Shown here piece after piece: positions 1 through 10,889 of a DNA stretch of 64,000 nt. A program made the translations under genes and the position numbers. The notes below the pieces were generated by a model. The model saw only the letters and a list, made by a program, of their open reading frames with translations. It made no database searches and was not told where the DNA came from. Position 1 is the stretch's first letter. Each line of letters opens with the position of its first letter. This DNA comes from Coprinellus micaceus (lineage: Eukaryota; Basidiomycota; Agaricomycetes; Agaricales; Psathyrellaceae), in contig OX596338.1 in assembly GCA_951394405.1 (NCBI GenBank), forward strand, positions 4,278,001 through 4,342,000, in the 5' to 3' direction.

Positions 1-503
1 GACATTTCCAATCTGTGAATGAAAAAGAGCTGTACGTACCTGTGACAGGAACTCCAGGGGGCCTTCGTTGAATTTGTTCATAGTGTTGCATGAGCTTTGC
101 GTACAGGTGGTCAGGCGGAGGGTCAGAAGTGACGAATCCTGGCATGAAGAGAAAGGCGTCAGTGCCGGCACGGCATAGAGCAATGGACAAGCTTACCCTC
201 ATCATCCTCCTTCAGCCAGTGCATCCAGACAGCTGTGGGGAGGGGCTCCCGAACTGTAGCACCAGGGCCATATTTGAGCATAGTATAAGCATGCCAAATT
301 CAATGCGGGCACGTACGCGGAAGGGGCTGGCCGACACAAACATGGTGAAGGCTGCAACAGTGTCTTGCAGAAGCGAGGAGGAAGAGTCGGCGATGGAGGC
401 GCTTTCCGTGGACCTTGAACCAAGCTGAGTACAGAGGGAGCCCCTTGTCGTCTTGAGGACTGGCGGGCGGCGTGGGCTCATTCGTACTGACAGGGGCTGG
501 CAT
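1..503 (-). other. Unresolved spliced reading frame running off the left edge
   Basis: The minus strand holds open, protein-like sequence from an ATG at 503 leftwards, but in more than one frame, so introns must be assumed. One plausible segment lies at about 30-145: it follows an acceptor near 145 and ends at a GTACGT donor near 40. It encodes a peptide containing NKFNEGPLEFLSQ, which loosely resembles the start of exon 2 in the KDZ-companion gene at 24.3-25.7 kb. The frame lies head-to-head with companion gene A at 774. I do not recognise a domain and cannot fix the exon set because the 3' part lies outside the window. Confidence 0.25.
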
Positions 504-773
504 TGAGGCTGGAAAGAAACCAGGGGTCAGCTGGTACTCGAATGCAACAGAAAATGGGATTGGCTACTCTAAGTCAAGGTACGCACCTGAAGGACTACAG
601 TGGCCAGTAAGTTAGAACGAAAAATGCTGTTGATGAAGCGTCTAAGAAGTTGTTATGATAGAGCATGCGTAACAAACAAAGGGCCCTCGCCTAGCCATTC
701 CAATGGCACACTCGCAGCTAGGGCGCACACAACTGGTTCACGTCTATTGGTCCTTCCACAAGGAGGCCAAAAA

Positions 774-2328
774 ATGGCAACGCCGGCGCTCGTTGACTCA
801 ACCGCGACCCATGCTACTCGGAACCCAGACCGAAGCATTCTTCCTCCCCGGCGTCAGGGCCAGGGCTCATCCAGGGAGAAGACTCAAGCTGAAAAGAACG
901 CCACAGCACTGAAGCAGATCCAGACCCGGGAAAAGGCTCAACTGCTCACTGATGAGGTGGACGCTTATTTTGCCAAGGAAGAAGCACAAGTCCAGGAGAT
1001 CGCAGACAGGACAGGGTATACTGCGGACTATGTTCGCCGCATGCTGAAGACTGCGTCTGTGAAACGCGTCCAGAAGCGCGAAGTCAGTGCTCACAATGCC
1101 GTGGTGAGCTCCAAGATGAAGGAACTGAACAAGGGTAGGCACCTACAGATTGTCTACTTGCAAGAACACTTCTGACTAGCAGAATCCTTGCACAGAACGT
1201 CCAAAGGGGGAGAAGTACACAGTTGCCACATTTGCAAAGCTCGTCAGGGATGACCCATCTATCCTGGAGCGAACCACTGAAGAGGAGGAGAAGGCGCTGG
1301 CGACTCTCGTTGAGAAACGCAAGTCGGAGGTGCTTGGGGTGCGTGTGTCGAGCAGGGCCGTAACTGTTGAAGGGATTGCCGGCATGGGGAAAATTGCAGA
1401 TACTGTGAGCGATCGCATTCCTAGGATCTTGACTCAGACTCACCTATGGTAGATCCATACTCTAAACCTCCATGGTGGGCTCACCGGGTGGGCTGTCGTC
1501 ACAAAAGCCCATGTGAACGACACATTTTCTGCGTCCTGGGGTGGGACAGAGGGAGCACCTGAATTCATCAAAGAGATGTTCGATATCTCGATGGACGAAA
1601 TGCTCCTACTCTATGAGCTCTGGGAATGCAATCGCACGAGCCGTCAGTTCATCCCACATGCTCCGCTTCACAAGAGACTAACTCGAGCATGGCGTACCTT
1701 GTTGTAGGCCCTCGCACCAAAAACCTTCCCTCTCTCCAGAAGCACTGTGCAAAGCTGGTCGTCGATGGCCTTCGTAAGTCCAAGTAACCCCTGGAACGCC
1801 GAGCTTCAATGCTAAATCCTGTTCATAGAGGCGCAGCTCAATAAACAATCCGTTGCCATGCAGTACAAGGCCTATGAGAAAGGCATCTGCCTTAAGCACC
1901 ACGTCAAGATACATGGCTGGCCAGAGGGCGTCAAGTTCGACTCACCGTATCAGATTGGCAAGATTGAGGATCTTGTAACGCTTCGAGACGCACTGATGTC
2001 AGGTCTCTGTCGGTGGGTCAAGATCAAGCCAGACGAGTACAAGGAGCTTCAGAAGAAGGCTGAAGTCGAGCAACCAAGAGCACGCAAAACGCGGTCTGAC
2101 AAGGGTGGGAAACGCGAACGTGATGAGAGCGAGGACGAGGATGAGGTCGAAGACAGCATTCAGCAGGCTGCAAAGCGAAAGGTTGCAACACAGAAGTCGA
2201 TGGCAGCAATGAAGAAGCGCATCTCGCGTAGGCTCCCAGAAGCGCTCAAGCAGAAGAAGTTCAAGAGTAGCCCTGTGGTTAACTCCAGTGACGAGGAGAG
2301 CGAGGGGGATGCAGGTGAGAAGGAGTGA
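774..2328 (+). CDS. KDZ-transposon companion protein, copy A (intact, five exons)
   Basis: The predicted exons are 774-1134, 1196-1404, 1453-1642, 1708-1773 and 1829-2328, giving 441 aa. The family has no known function. It is a clear homologue of the minus-strand gene at 22354-24117: both share a helical N-terminal half, a core with HHxxIxGWP and the tail motif RKTRSDKG. Exons 1 and 2 add up to 570 bp in both genes, and the intron phases match. The start at 774 was chosen because the ORF opens further upstream but homology begins here. The C-terminus is acidic and lysine-rich (E/D runs, then KKRISRR), suggesting a nuclear or nucleic-acid-linked protein; this is inference. The intron at 1405-1452 is exactly 48 nt and removes an in-frame TAG at 1450-1452. 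No KDZ transposase accompanies this copy inside the window. Confidence 0.7.
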
Positions 2329-3454
2329 GCGCCTATTCTTCCCACCCGCACCTGGACCCTAGTATCACGAGTGTGATCTGATCATGGATGCGCCGACAAC
2401 TGTGCTCCTCACTGTTAAGTAGAGATTAGATATGTACCTCTAGTGCTTCGTTGTTGAATTACATTCCTCCCCCAGCGGGCACAAGGCAGTCAAAATAAAT
2501 AGGCTGGTGAGTATTGGAGTAATTGAGCTGCGCAGTGCGAGCACTGAAGCTGCCCGCCGCCTGCAATCTGGAAGCGTTGCAAAAGGAACAAAAAGAACGA
2601 GTAGGTTCGGAGTTGAACCCACGAGGCCCCACGAGGCTTCACGCAGCCAACGCAGTGGGACTAGATACACTATTGCAGCACACATTGTGGGACGGCAATG
2701 AATTGACATAAGGTGAATGCGATCCCACGTCAATACCAAGCACGAACCCTCCATCGCCCAATTTTACGAGGACTGCTAGGGCGTTAGGGCACAGCTTGAT
2801 AGGTACAGTTTGCCTATCTAAATTCTGGGGCAAGGCCAGTGGGCCTGAAGGTGATGTAGATGAAATATGACAGGCAGCAATGCACACAGGGGCATCTGCT
2901 GGCCAACCTACTTGCTCCCACTTCAGGCCTTCCTGCATGCAAACAAATTGTCGAGGATACGCATTAAATATGAGTAGCTAAGGAATTAATGCAGGACACT
3001 TCGGAAAGGGCCGAGGAGGTGAGCAATGAGGACGGGAGTGATGGCGAGTCGCGACGGAGGGCGGGATCGGTGCGAGAGCGCTCCCCGACACCCCCGCCGA
3101 CGTGCAGCATGGCCGAACGGACGCTGACAGTGCCGATGATCGATGACCCAGCCTCCCGGAACCCACCCGTGGCCCCATCAATCTCCCCAACCCGACCCAG
3201 AGCCCTCCGAGCCCCTCTCGCTGCCTCCAAGTCCTGGGCGCTATCCGAACATAAGCGCACGCAGGGGGAAATCGAGAAATCGAACCTCTTGGGTGAGTTG
3301 GAGCACCCATCAGACACGGCTAACAACGTCCGCTTGGTGGGAAGGCCAGGTGTCGCGCTCTGGGACTCATCCGGGCCATATTCTCCCTTAGGCTGTCCAC
3401 ACCCATTCTTCTTCGTTCCAGTATTTATTAGCTACAAAATGCGGCAACATGACT
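2329..3454. other. Gene-free stretch between companion A and T1
   Basis: No coherent coding frame was found. ORFs around 2964-3570 overlap on both strands with proline- and arginine-rich translations and no conserved motif, typical of GC-rich non-coding sequence. It presumably holds the 3' regions of the convergent neighbours A and T1. Confidence 0.4.
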
Positions 3455-5615
3455 TCAGTTTGGCACGGTATAACGTGCCTCTAGCTTTGCATCTAGCTCG
3501 TCGTCCTTGCGCCCGAGAGGCCCAATTCCATCCTCGGGTCCGGCTCCTGCGGTATGGGTGGACCCAGTGACCCTGTCCAACTCCAGAGGACTCATTTTCC
3601 GCACTCCATACCCAAGGGTCTCCATGTCGATCAGCGTGTTGAACAGGTAAGCGACGACTCCCGGTTTATCTTCCAGCCGGTTGATGTCCTCCCTGAGTGC
3701 GGGATACTGTCTATCGCATTCCTCGACCATTTGTCTCTGCAGCGACCCGAGATTATGGAGAAACCCGAATGGGCTGTTTGGTTTTGCACCTGTAGTATGG
3801 TCGTTGAGAAGAATAGACGCCATGCTTCGAGCAAGGACTTACGGATAACTGCACGCAGCAGGGAGGTACCAAGGAACATGACCAACAGCGTACTCAGAAG
3901 CGATCCTAAACCTCCGATAGCGGAGAGACCCGAAAGGACAGACTTGCTTCGGTAGTCTTGGAGGATGGTCCACTCGTTGATATTGGGCTGCAAGGTGAAG
4001 CCAATAGTCGAGGCATTGGGGTCGCTTGCTGGACCCGTGAATGGGTTTGGGAGTGTCTGTACAATGTTGGCCATCATGAAGCCCTCTTGGGCCTAGAAAC
4101 GGGGATGCAATATCAGGGTCGATGGATTGAGTAAACATTGATGTACGCACCTCGAAGCCGAGGGTACCGAGAGCTGCTGGCTTCAGTCTCTGGCGAATGA
4201 CGGTTTGTGCGACACTTAATGTGTTCGTTCCTGGGAACAGGGATATGGGTTCAGTGGTGGAGTATACAGTGTTGATATCCTCAGTCAGGCCAAGATACAC
4301 TTGAATCGAGTCGTAGGTTCGGCTGGGGGTCGCGCCTGGTGTCGTGGCTCCCATTAAGCCGGTAAAGTTCACCCTGATGTCAAAGTTCGGGAAGTCCCAA
4401 TATTGCCAGGAAGAAGTGTTCCTTGGGGGGCAGAACACTACAGCAATATCGTACCGGTCTGAGCTAATCCAAGGCGCTTCCAACGAGTCTTTCTCGATGC
4501 GGCAAGGATCTGCTAGCACTCCTGCGGGCCACCTCGCTTCCGCCGTCACAGCGCCAGTGAGCTCGGTAGTCGCGTTAGGGTGTTTATCCCAAATCTGAAG
4601 GGCATCAATTGTCTAATGGTTCGGGTGATTCGCGAGTTGAAGATACTCACGAGGAGGACACTCCAAGTTACGTCGTAGAGGATTTCTTCCATACTAGGCG
4701 TCAACCCTGCCGCTCGGTACACCTTGTGGGGTGTGATTCCCATCTCGGAAATTGGCGCTATGATTGCCTGGTAGGCACCAAATGCAACGAGGGTGCAGAC
4801 AGCGGACAATGCTAGGAACCCTCGTAGAAGAGCAAGCCACACCGACTCGCCGCTGAGATGGACGTGAGAATCTTGGATGCGTTACACGACGAAAAGGTTC
4901 TGCTCACGGAACCGTTTGCTCCCACATGGTCCTTCCGAAGATAGAGTGAGCTGGATAATTCCACCAGGGATGGGTTGAAATACGGGCAACGTCAACAGCG
5001 TTGCGGAGAGGGCGGGATCCACGAGCGCTGATGATGTCGAGAACCTTGAGGATGAGCAGTGCGAGAAGACTCAGCGCCAGGACCCAGACTCCGATGACTG
5101 CTAACAATGCCGTCTCCGGAAACCACTCAGCCCCTATTCCGTCCTTGGCCACGACAGAGAGGTAAACCAAAACGCCAACAATAACGAGGAAGCCTGTAAA
5201 GATTCGTGCCCTCGTAGCCCTGAATGAGAGGTGTCACTTACAGCTGGTTTCAACAATCATCAACGTAAGGTCCATGCACGCAAAAAGGGGGAACAAGCGA
5301 GGGCCGAACGTTCTGCGATTGAATTATTTGTGAGTGCGACCCGAGGCGGAGTAGAGAAGTACATACGCACGTCCCAAGATGATGAAGCATCGTCACTGCG
5401 GAGAGTACCACGCCAGGTATAGACCATTTTCCAGTATCTTTGCCTTCCTCATACAAGGCCACGCAGCCGACGATCATGAAACCTGTGGTCATAATAGACG
5501 AAGCGATAATGAATCGTAGGAAACATAAACGCAGAGTTGCCGATAGGAAGAATTTGGGGATCCACGAGACCGAAGGGCGCTCCCCCTCTACGGGCTCGTT
5601 CGAGGTGTTGTTCAT
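3455..5615 (-). CDS. T-family membrane protein T1 (intact, seven exons)
   Basis: Exons in transcript order are 5371-5615, 5242-5312, 4908-5193, 4651-4852, 4151-4594, 3843-4092 and 3455-3789, giving 610 aa. All junctions are GT..AG and the frame closes exactly. Hydrophobic spans lie in exon 1 (two), the exon 2/3 junction, exon 3 (VLALSLLALLILKVL) and exon 4, followed by a soluble domain of about 150 aa in exon 5 with N-glycosylation sequons (NTS, NFT). A last span in exon 6 (SAIGGLGSLLSTLLVM) and a hydrophilic tail of about 110 aa in exon 7 follow. Signature motifs are PWWNYPAHSIFGR at the end of exon 3 and ISLFPGTN in exon 5. Closest in window to T4. The family is not one I can name. Two TAAGCGCCC words lie 229 and 299 bp upstream. 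Confidence 0.85.
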
Positions 5616-7314
5616 CGCTGAGAGTCGAAAGGACCCGACACTGCGTCGTAGTCGATGAGAGGAGGGCTGGGCATGTCGGGGACATCTTGGGCGCTGTGCG
5701 GCGTTTTATACAGTGGTCCCTGGGCACCGTTCGAAAGGAACCTTCTTTTGTCACATAGAGTTGGCAACAGGAAGCCTAGTGTTGCGGATGAATTCAGTAG
5801 AGCGTAAATAGAGATCCCGTTGATAGATCAAAGGCCTAGACCTGGGCGCTTAGCCGCCTCGACGAACACCTGGATTGAGGACGATGGCCTAGCGCACCAC
5901 CGAGCCGTCCACAGGGCGCTTAAAACCCTCAGGGGCTCGCGTGGGGGTCGATCGGTGGTGTTTCCCCACCCCACCTGTCCCTGTCCCACCTGGGACTCCC
6001 TGGGTGATTTTGTCCGCATCTTGAACCTGCGCAGGGCTGGAGCACTCTCCGGCGTACAGGCTAGTACCTTGCTCGACGGATCTAATGCAGGATCTGCGGT
6101 CCGATGCGGCGTAGCGCTGCCAGTGCACCGAATGGACGATGGATGACGGGCCCACCTACAAAAACCGCCCCCCAGATGTGGTAGGTATGAAGCATTGGCA
6201 TATGGGGTGGATATGGCAAAATGGGGGGATACGGCGAAGCTGCCTGGGACCACATACATGCGAACCCAAGTCCAGTTTGCCCATCTGTGGGAGGGGACGC
6301 ACATATGGTTTGCACATTGACATCGCTGCTCGCATGAAGCGGGCGAAAAACTGCTGCAAGAGGACTGCGCCTGCGCTACGGAAATTAAAATTGAGAACGA
6401 AAATCAGTGAGATTCTTCCATCAGGGCGAGTACAGGGTGGCGCGTAAAGCGTATGTTAGACGCCAGAGGGTCATGGGGGAGGGATAAGAGCTCCGAGCTA
6501 CACGCAGCCCACGAAGCAAAATGAAGGCGGGATTTAAGGCAGACGAGGGAGATGACAACGGTGGTTGAGTATTTTTGCGGGTCGCTAGAGCTGTTTTACG
6601 CAAAACCGGGTTGGGAAATCGCCAAGGTGCTGGGGTAGAGATGTACAGAACCAGATGGTAGGGTTTGGCGCCCGACGCCCTCTCCACGAGCCGTACTGCC
6701 GCGATTTCTGTCGCGACTCGTGCGCAAAGGTGTGCACTAGAGAATCAGACAACGCGTATGGATGGGAACGAAAGAGCTACGCTACCTTCACAGGTCCAAA
6801 CATGCGAGGATACGCAGGAGCCCAGATTCAGAATCTCAGTCGTTGCGAAGTGCACCACATTTTCAAGGAGCAGCCTGCGGCGGTCTCCTATCGCGGGTTG
6901 CAAGATCTACGGCGTAGGGACTTGACCGAAGGCCCACGGTTGCTCTGTAGCGCTCGATGTCCTGCGGTGAGGGCGGAGAGAGAGGGAGGGAGTAGAGTAG
7001 AGTGGCAGCACATGATGGGGCAGGACTCGACGAGCGGTTCTCGCCCGCAGAGACAGATTCGCGTGACGTCACACTTCGGCAATTCCCTCTATGTAGCTCT
7101 AGTAGTCAGTGGTTGCCTTGACCTATGTTCAAGCCTCACGGGGATTCCCTTCACCAGCCTTGGTTATTGAGGAAGCAAAGGCCGCGATATACATAGACCT
7201 AACTCAATCGAAGTCAAAAGATAACACGAGAGGGAAGAACTAGAGCATAGAACGTGAACTCGTCGACACCTAGAACCGGCAATGCATCCTAGCCGGTTTC
7301 ACAACGTTCGCGGA
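5616..7314. other. Gene-free stretch between T1 and T2 with two TAAGCGCCC words
   Basis: This holds the T1 upstream region and the T2 3' flank. The 171-aa ORF at 6655-7170 has no recognisable motif and mixed composition, and is taken as chance. No relic of a neighbouring gene was seen. Confidence 0.4.
5844..5922 (-). promoter_or_regulatory. Paired TAAGCGCCC words upstream of T1
   Basis: Two exact copies (5844-5852 and 5914-5922) read TAAGCGCCC on the coding strand of T1, about 229 and 299 bp before its ATG and 70 bp apart. The word is strongly over-represented in the window. A role as a transcription-factor site is inferred only from position. Confidence 0.4.
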
Positions 7315-9515
7315 CTACAGGATCGGGTAACCCCCTTGTCCAACGACAGATACCCTAACTTTCTCAGGGTCATCGTCCGCACCCAACCCATCATCGCTAG
7401 TTTGGCGCTTGTCGCTCAACTCCTTGAAGCCCAGATTCTCTACATCAATCAATGTGTCCAGGAGGAAAGCCACAACACCGCCCTCGTTTCCGGCCCTCGA
7501 GAATGTCAATATCTCCTCCTTGAGGCGAGGGTATCTGTCGAAGCATTCATCTCTCATACGAAGTTGCTCTTTCTCGGTGTTGTGGAAGAAACCGAATGGA
7601 CTGTAGGGTTTCTTGCCTGTGGGCGAAACTGGGTCAGTACTCTCGACCGTACTTGTAGAATCGAAGGCGGCGGGACATTACCTCGGACTGCCTGCATCAG
7701 GGTGCTCCCAAGCAGGATAACCAAGAGGGTGCTCATGAACGATCCAAGACCGCCAAGCGCCGAGAGTCCGTTCAAGACTGACTGATTCCTGAAATCCTCG
7801 CTGATGACCCACTCTCCAACCTCGAGCGCAGGTACGATGCGCAACGTGGAGACGTTTGAGGAGGTCGTTGTAACAAACGGGTTCGGAATGGTATAGACGA
7901 AGTTCGGAGTAATGAAGGTGCTGTACATCTGCATCACCTCGTAAATCAGTCGTCACGCTCGTGTCAAAGGTAGGGAACGTACGTCAAACCCAAGCGTTGC
8001 GAGTGCTCCTGGCTTCAACTTCTGTTTGATCGTGAAATCGGCAACTGTGAGGATATTAGCTCCAGGGAAGAGGGGGAGTGGTGCTGTTGCATTTGTGGCG
8101 TCCCCAATGTCTTCCGTAAAAGCGAGCCAGATCTGCAGCGAATCATATATGAGGTCAACCCCCTCTGACACAGACCTATTCCCGCTCATGAGCTCGTCGA
8201 AGTCAACCCTCAAGTGCAAGTTCGGCCTCCTGTAATTGCGTTCAGATAGGAACTCCTGGAGTCCATATTCAGTCTTGTCTATCCGCCCGTCCATCATCAG
8301 TAAGCGCCATAAACTCGCGTTAGAGACTCACTAAAGCCAGGGATGGGTCGTGCACACTGGAAAACCACCACCTCGAACGTAGGAGGCAGCGCACCCTTGA
8401 GAAGTCCACTCTGAGACTTGGAGCAGGTGTTGAGCTCGGGGGCCTCAAGCTGCGGGATTATATCAACAGTAACAGCATCAAACAGCGACTTCGGTGCATC
8501 AGGTTGTGCGTCCCAAGCCTAGGTGAAAATATTCGAGTAAGGCAAACAGCGTCCCAAAGGTGGAACATGCAACGCTCACCGCAATCACATTGTAGATAAT
8601 CGTTTCGGATGTCTCAAAGGTTCCAGGAAGTGCGTACGCTCTGAACTCGTTGTTCGGGATCATTCCCATCTCGGCGATGGGCTTCAACACCGCTTCGTAG
8701 GCTCCGTAAAATACCAGCACAAGTAGAATGGCCAGGGTTGCTCCTCCACGCAGAAAGCGTATCCAGCTAGCTTCACCCCTGTCACATGTCGTTTAGCCCT
8801 GTTTAAGGCGAGGTACTAGGAGAGACTCACGGTAGCTTCTCCTGCCAAGGTTTCCGCCCGAACAACGCCCCTCCCGCATACTTCCAGCTCCCTGGTGGTT
8901 GGCTCTCGTCCTCCGGATCCTGGGTGCTCGTGTAGCTGTGGCGAATGTTCGTCCTTTGAAAGATGATGCCACGGGGGGAGCACGCAAGGTCACAACACTT
9001 GAGAACAAGCAACCCGACGAGCGCCAGTGTAAGCGCACAGAATACGCAAAGACCAAAGACGGCACGCTTGGGGAACCACTTCACGGAAACGTCGAAAGTG
9101 TGCTTCCAATATATGAGCATTGCCATGAGGTATATTGCACCTAGTCGAGGGCGGTTAGAGGTCGAGGCCAGCGGCACTGGCTGAACTCACAAATCGTCTC
9201 GAATACTAGAAGAGTGACATCAACGATGTTGGGAATCGGGAAGAAAAGCGGTCCCAACGTTCTGTGTTGGTGACACGTCAGCCGGTGGAGAATCCGCTGG
9301 GGGTGCTAGGGTACGCACGTTCCGAAATGGTGGACAAATGTCACGCAGGTTATGATAATAGCGATCACGACGCTTTGGGGGCGATCGGCCAGTAGATAGA
9401 GCCACACCCCATACCAGATCACAATGGCGGAAAGAACGATGACGGCACGCACATAGTAGAGTCGGAGTGAAGGGGTTATAAGAAACTTGGGGATCCACCG
9501 GGTCCAGAGTCCCAT
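7315..9515 (-). CDS. T-family membrane protein T2 (intact, eight exons, one extra intron)
   Basis: Exons in transcript order are 9319-9515, 9191-9261, 8831-9140, 8580-8778, 8332-8518, 7983-8278, 7682-7928 and 7315-7616, giving about 602 aa. The start of the seventh exon could also be 7937. The layout matches T1: two spans in exon 1, a 71-bp exon 2, a long span in exon 3 (ALTLALVGLLVLKCC), another in exon 4, a soluble domain, the GGLGSFMSTLLVILLG span and a hydrophilic tail. The soluble domain is interrupted by a 53-bp intron (8279-8331) absent from the other five copies; reading through it gives a stop, so it is needed. The SLFPG motif is present as PLFPGAN. This is one of the more divergent family members. 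Confidence 0.82.
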
Positions 9516-10889
9516 GGTTGGTAGAGGTGAAGGATCTGACTGATGAGTTTATAGTTTTATATGCCCGATCGCTTGGAGCTTACAAAGAAACGACCATTGC
9601 GATTGTGTGGCTGCTTAAAACGCGGAACAGGTGAGGCGCGCAGCTGCGATAGGGTATATTCGGATGATACTTGGACACGAGTCCTCCTGGAATCTTCCAT
9701 TCGACGGAGAAGCTGTGTGCATTTAACCCGTTAAGGTGATATGTGACAGCTCTCCGAGTTTCTATGACCGAAGTCCATTCAGTAAGGGCACGGTTCGATT
9801 AAGCGCCCAAACGTCGTATTCGGTTCAGTGGGAGGCGAAGCGTCATTCAGGGGATAATGGAAGGGGTGTGCGGGAGGCCCATTTAACACCTTTCCATATC
9901 GATGTGATTTGGGGTGTATGCCGTGCGTGAGCGCTTGATATCATCGATCAGAACTGAATCCTCGCGCCTCCCAGCATCGCTCCTGGTGTACCAGCACGTA
10001 TACCAGACTCCCTTGGCTTTGCGATGCACGTATACCCCGAATTATGTTGATTTTATTGTCCATTCTGAACGACTCCACGTGTAGGGAGAGGGACAATAAT
10101 TTGCCCCTTAAGCGCCCGTTCTTGTTAGCACACAAGATTCCGAGACTAAAATTCACAGCGGACGTCATATCCGAATGAAGCTGCGGAGAAGCATCGAAGA
10201 GCAATTATCCATGTCAAAACAGGTCTTATGACTCACCACGCGCAAGGGTGGGCGCCATGGGCGCTTGCTGTAGCATGGACACAGACGCAGGTGGTACGAG
10301 TTTTGTATAGGCCAGGGTAAGTACAGCGGGCTGTACATGCAAGATAGGGGACAGTAAAGCAAACGACGCAACACGGGGTTGGTGGCTAGGAGAGGTTCCA
10401 GGAGCTCAGGGCTAACTAGCAGCCTTGGAGGGAAGAGTCGTATACGTGGCCCCAACGACCCGTCGTTTCGGGTGTCGAGTGCGATTGTGAGGCGAGATCG
10501 AAGCCATCGAGCGGGTCGACGACTGCGAACCTTCAAATCCAAGCAGCAGCGACAACGAACACCGGAATGAAGTTGGGAGGAAGGATGTATAGGGGTAGAA
10601 GTCATGAAAAGTCGTAAGAACGGGAAAGCGTAAACCAGTCAGCGTGCGTGAGAGAGATCGTGATACGGAAAGCGATATGCAATGACCAAGATAAGTGAGA
10701 GATAGTGTAGTATGATATCGTTAAAGGATGGTATGGTGGGTCGGAGAGCAGGTATAAAGAAAAGAGGTACGTTGGATAGCGATGAGGGAAAATAAAGGAT
10801 AGCGGGCAGTGGGGCAAGGAAAAGGATTCGAGCACAATTGCCACAGGGGAAGAAGAGAAGGAGCGGGCCACACAGCGGCCTACATCACC
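9516..10889. other. Gene-free stretch between T2 and the hypothetical protein
   Basis: Two exact TAAGCGCCC words occur at 9800-9808 and 10109-10117. The 146-aa minus ORF at 10165-10605 is basic and cysteine-rich without a motif and is not called. The rest is purine-rich sequence with no feature that I can support. Confidence 0.4.
9800..9808 (+). promoter_or_regulatory. TAAGCGCCC word upstream of T2
   Basis: An exact copy of the recurrent nine-base word, 285 bp before the T2 start codon and in the opposite orientation to the T1 sites. Its role is inferred from recurrence and spacing only. Confidence 0.35.

Noticed and set aside
1405..1452. Nonsense codon (TAG) in companion gene A
   Set aside because: The TAG is the end of a 48-nt GTGAGC..TAG intron; removing it makes the cumulative exon length equal to that of gene B.
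3250..3330. Possible tRNA (T-loop-like GGTTCGATTT on the minus strand)
   Set aside because: No acceptor stem or anticodon arm could be paired at the right spacing, and the T stem has mismatches.
8281..8335. Frameshift in T2
   Set aside because: A 53-bp intron with GTGAGT donor and GATAG acceptor restores the family frame exactly, so no mutation is needed.
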